From CBCXVS01 sp965178525 (GTDB lineage Bacteria; Tectomicrobia; Entotheonellia; Entotheonellales; Entotheonellaceae), in NCBI GenBank assembly GCA_965178525.1, contig CBCXVS010000301.1:1-8871 (forward strand): a stretch of DNA of 8,871 nt, read 5' to 3'. Below, one piece after another: positions 6,075-8,871 of the stretch. Position 1 is the stretch's first letter, and each line of letters opens with the position of its first letter. A program made the position numbers and the translations under genes. The notes under the pieces were generated by a model. That model was given only the letters and a program-made list of their open reading frames with translations. It did no database searches and was not told the DNA's origin.

Positions 6075-6203
6075 GTCAAAAAGCAGTATTTTGCGGCGCG
6101 TAACGACTTGCTCAGAGTGCAAGTGGAGCGTTTGAAACAGCGCATCAATTTGCATTTGGCGCTTGGGGGGTCATTTGAAGCCCGGTCGCAAACATGAGGT
6201 GGC

Positions 6204-7403
6204 ATGATGATGAAACCCGTCAAGCCTAAACCATGGACAACCGTCGCTCTTGTTCTCATGAGTATGCTCACCGCGATGACGATCGGCGCTTGTAAACCCG
6301 CCAACGACTATGTGGCGCCACCGCCGCCCACGGTCACCGTCAGTCAGCCGGTCCAGCGCGATGTGACCGACTATCTCGACTTCACCGGAACCACTGAGGC
6401 GGTGCAACGCGTCGAGATTCGGGCGCGCGTGCAAGGTTTTTTACAAAGCGTTCATTTTGCAGCGGCGACCGACGTGAAAAAAGACGACTTGCTCTATGTG
6501 ATCGACCCCAGACCGTTTCAAGCCCAGGTCAACAAGGCGCAAGCCGATCTGAGCCGGAAACTGGCAGAGCGCGAATTGGCCAGGGCAGACTATCAGCGCA
6601 TCGCGACGCTGTATAAGCAAAAGGCAACGCCGAAGGCGGATTTTGTCAAAGCCAAAGCCGCTCGGGATACGGCGCAAGCGGATGTCGCGGCGGCACGGGC
6701 GGTGCTTGAGGAAGCCAAGCTGAATCTCAGTTATACTCAGGTCCGGGCACCCATCAGTGGACGGGTCGGGCGCAATTTGGTGAGCGTGGGCAATCTGGTG
6801 GGAGCAGGCGACAAGACGCATTTGACCACGCTGGTGCAATACGACCCGATTTGGGCTTATTTTAGTCTGAACGAACGGGATCTCCTGCACTTAAGACAGC
6901 GACATCAGGAGAAACAGGCTGCGGCGAAGGCGAATCGAGAAGAGCGGGGTATGATTCACCTCGGCCTGGCGAATGAAGTCGGCTATCCCCACGCCGGCCG
7001 GGTCGATTTCGTCGATCAGGGTGTTGATCCCAATACCGGCACCTTTCTCCTGCGTGGCAGTTTCGCCAATCCCGCGCCTCATGTCATCTTACCGGGTATG
7101 TTCGTCCGCATTCGCGCCCCCATCGACCAACGGGAAGCCGCTCTACTCGTCGCGGAGCGCGCCTTGGGCGCGGGCCAGAGCGGTCGCTATGTTCTCGTGG
7201 TCAACGAGGAAAATGTGGTGGAATACCGCCCGGTTGAGGTTGGCGCCTCGATGGATCGCATGCGGGTGATTGAGAAGGGGTTGCAGCCGGAGGATTGGGT
7301 GGTGGTAAAGGGCCTGTTGCGGGCGCGGCCAGGGGCGACCGTCAACCCCGAACGCCAGGAAATGGTATCGCAACTCTCGGGCCGCTCAACCCCATCTCCA
7401 TAA
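6204..7403 (+). CDS. RND efflux periplasmic adaptor (AcrA/MexA-like lipoprotein)
   Basis: This membrane-fusion protein bridges the inner-membrane pump and an outer-membrane channel. It has 399 residues, normal for the family. The lipobox IGAC places the lipidated cysteine at residue 30. Domains in order are the first half of the lipoyl-like domain (about 67-100, VEIRARVQGFLQSVHF), the alpha-helical hairpin (about 104-175), the second lipoyl half (VRAPISGRVGRNLVSVGNLV from 180), the beta-barrel (about 205-295, including DPIWAYFSLNERDLLHLR) and a membrane-proximal domain (about 300-390). Three ATGs stand in tandem (6204, 6207, 6210). GAGGTGG at 6196-6202 is best spaced for the third, so the first two residues may be absent. 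The start lies six bases after the pseudogene's final TGA, implying past translational coupling. The RND pump follows after 47 bases. The reading frame is intact. Confidence 0.95.
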   Translation: MMMKPVKPKPWTTVALVLMSMLTAMTIGACKPANDYVAPPPPTVTVSQPVQRDVTDYLDFTGTTEAVQRVEIRARVQGFLQSVHFAAATDVKKDDLLYVIDPRPFQAQVNKAQADLSRKLAERELARADYQRIATLYKQKATPKADFVKAKAARDTAQADVAAARAVLEEAKLNLSYTQVRAPISGRVGRNLVSVGNLVGAGDKTHLTTLVQYDPIWAYFSLNERDLLHLRQRHQEKQAAAKANREERGMIHLGLANEVGYPHAGRVDFVDQGVDPNTGTFLLRGSFANPAPHVILPGMFVRIRAPIDQREAALLVAERALGAGQSGRYVLVVNEENVVEYRPVEVGASMDRMRVIEKGLQPEDWVVVKGLLRARPGATVNPERQEMVSQLSGRSTPSP

Positions 7404-7450
7404 TTGCTCAACCCTAATCCGGCGAACCCTCGCATCAAGAGATAGCGCTT

Positions 7451-8871
7451 ATGTTCTCCCGCTTTTTTATTGATCGCCCCATTTTCGCCACGGTTCTCTC
7501 CATTATGATCGTCATTGCGGGGGTGGTCACGCTCGGCGGCTTGCCGATTGCCGAATTTCCCGAGATTACACCACCGACTGTGCAGGTGCAGGCCGTTTAT
7601 CCCGGCGACAGTGCGCAAGTCATTGCCGAAACCGTTGGCGCTCCAATCGAGCAGCAGGTCAACGGCGTCGAAGGCATGTTGTATATGGCCTCGACCTCGT
7701 CCAGTGATGGCGTGTACGAGTTGACCATTACCTTTGAGGTGGGGACGAATCTCGATCAAGCCTCCGTGTTGGTGCAAAACCGCGTCAAAATTGCGGAACC
7801 ATCGCTGCCTGAGGAGGTCACCCGACAAGGCGTCACCACCAAGAAGCAGTCGACCAATATTATTCTCCTGGTCAGTTTGTTTGCACCGGACGGGCAATAC
7901 GACAGTCTCTATTTGAGCAATTACGCCACGTTGCGATTGAAAGATGAGTTGAGCCGGATCCGGGGGGTCGGCGAGGTCACGATTTTCGGCAGCAGCGATT
8001 ACAGCATGCGCATCTGGTTGGAGCCGCGCCAGCTCAAGTCGCGCCGCCTCACGACGCAGGATGTGATCGACGCCATTCGCGAGCAAAATGTCCAGGTGGC
8101 CGCCGGCCAGATTGGCCAGCCGCCGGCACCGGCGGGTCAGACGTTTCAATATACGGTCACCACCCTCGGCCGCCTGAGTGACGTGGCGCAATTTGAGCAG
8201 ATTATTGTCAAAACCGCCGACGATGGCCGTCTGACCCGGCTTCAAGACGTGGCGCGGGTGGAGCTTGGGGCGCAAAGTTACGACCAGTTTTCGCTGCTGG
8301 ACGGCAAATCGGCCGCCAGTCTCGCCATTTTTCAGCTTCCCGGGGCGAATGCGCTCGATGTCGCCCAGCAGATCCGCCAGGCGATGGACGAGCTGAAGCG
8401 AGCCTTCCCACAGGGTATGGATTATACCATTCCGTTTGACATCACAAAATTTGTGCAAGCCGGTATCAACGAAGTGTACGAAACCCTGTTGATCGCGGCC
8501 GCGTTGGTCTTCTGTATTATCTTTCTCTTTCTTCAGGATTGGCGCGCCACGCTGATCCCGGCCGTCACCATCCCGGTGTCGTTGATTGGCACGTTTGTCG
8601 TCATGGGGCTGCTGGGGTTTTCGATCAATATGCTCACCCTATTCGGGTTGGTGCTGGCGATTGGCATTGTCGTCGATGACGCCATTGTCATTGTCGAAAA
8701 TGTCATCCGCCTGATGGATGAGCATGACCTCAGTCCCCGGGACGCGGCGCTGCGGACGATGACGGAAGTGTCGGGTCCAGTGATTGCCACCTCGTTGGTG
8801 CTCATGGCGGTGTTTATCCCGGCCGCTTTTCTCCCTGGACTCACCGGTCAGCTCTATCGTCAGTTTGCCTT
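7451..8871 (+). CDS. RND (HAE1/AcrB-like) multidrug efflux pump permease, 5' part
   Basis: This is the proton-driven inner-membrane pump of the tripartite exporter. The frame is open for 473 codons and runs off the window; the family is about 1030-1060 residues, so a little under half is present. The start MFSRFFIDRPIFATVLSIMIV is the standard first cytoplasmic helix and TM1. The porter domain includes YPGDSAQVIAETVGAPIEQQ, YMASTSSSDGVYELTITFEV and VQNRV. TM2 lies at about 345-361, TM3 at about 367-388 and TM4 at about 393-415. TM4 holds the proton-relay pair D409-D410 in GIVVDDAIVIVENV, matching D407-D408 of E. coli AcrB. The ribosome site is weak (AAGAGA about ten bases before the ATG). Family membership suggests hydrophobic drugs, dyes or solvents as substrates; the actual range cannot be read from this part. 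Confidence 0.97.
   Translation, partial: MFSRFFIDRPIFATVLSIMIVIAGVVTLGGLPIAEFPEITPPTVQVQAVYPGDSAQVIAETVGAPIEQQVNGVEGMLYMASTSSSDGVYELTITFEVGTNLDQASVLVQNRVKIAEPSLPEEVTRQGVTTKKQSTNIILLVSLFAPDGQYDSLYLSNYATLRLKDELSRIRGVGEVTIFGSSDYSMRIWLEPRQLKSRRLTTQDVIDAIREQNVQVAAGQIGQPPAPAGQTFQYTVTTLGRLSDVAQFEQIIVKTADDGRLTRLQDVARVELGAQSYDQFSLLDGKSAASLAIFQLPGANALDVAQQIRQAMDELKRAFPQGMDYTIPFDITKFVQAGINEVYETLLIAAALVFCIIFLFLQDWRATLIPAVTIPVSLIGTFVVMGLLGFSINMLTLFGLVLAIGIVVDDAIVIVENVIRLMDEHDLSPRDAALRTMTEVSGPVIATSLVLMAVFIPAAFLPGLTGQLYRQFA

Larger units (their letters stand above)
4847..6197 (+). pseudogene. RND efflux outer-membrane lipoprotein (NodT/TolC-like), broken
   Basis: The intact ancestor would be a trimeric outer-membrane channel of about 465 residues that docks on the adaptor and pump encoded next. 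The sequence is recognisable end to end but is interrupted twice. First, near 5411 the family's segment between QLQLALA and RVDAGAVSQVDL is missing (about 16-18 residues) and the frame changes, so the 5' part runs into TGA 5417-5419. Second, the downstream frame meets TAG at 6072-6074, where family members usually have glutamine (CAG to TAG would be one transition). After the TAG the same frame continues for 40 codons with a perfect family C-terminus (VERLKQRINLHLALGGSFEA) to TGA 6195-6197. The signal sequence and lipobox survive. Sequencing or assembly error could account for one lesion but less easily for both. Confidence 0.82.

Noticed and set aside
7187..8458. 423-codon open frame on the minus strand
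   Set aside because: It is antisense to the adaptor end and the RND pump, whose plus-strand frames match known families throughout. It is a shadow caused by GC-rich codon use.

Overview
The window is a GC-rich bacterial chromosome segment. The best guess is a Nitrospira-like or similar environmental Gram-negative bacterium. The reasons are GC content (about two thirds in sampled aconitase sequence), the mitochondrial-type aconitase, the mix of DUF29 and Uma2 accessory genes, and a lipoprotein/RND efflux operon. This assignment is inference: no rRNA or other marker gene is present. There are no tRNAs, rRNAs, transposases or CRISPR arrays.

Left edge (1-887): an AT-richer segment with a small zincin-like (HExxH) protein that resembles the C-terminal metallopeptidase domain of polymorphic (RHS-type) toxins. 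Its stop overlaps the GTG start of a small HEAT-like helical protein by four bases, the usual layout of a toxin and its immunity protein. No delivery core is in frame with the toxin domain here. A 41-codon ORF of uncertain reality follows.

Central housekeeping gene (913-3192): a complete mitochondrial-type aconitase with all three iron-sulfur cysteines and the catalytic serine. It is followed by a long near-perfect inverted repeat (3210-3278).

Accessory patch (3374-4588): a DUF29 gene (+) converges on a Uma2-family gene (-). Upstream of Uma2 and co-oriented with it is a 22-codon ORF with a strong Shine-Dalgarno sequence. Candidate divergent promoters lie at about 4644-4704.

Efflux operon (4847 to the window end, +): outer-membrane NodT/TolC-like lipoprotein, periplasmic adaptor lipoprotein, then an RND/HAE1 inner-membrane pump cut by the window edge. 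Together these would form a tripartite drug or solvent exporter. The outer-membrane gene carries two independent lesions: an internal deletion with frameshift near 5411, and an in-frame TAG at 6072 followed by the intact C-terminal family sequence. As read, the operon encodes an adaptor and a pump but no functional outer-membrane channel of its own.
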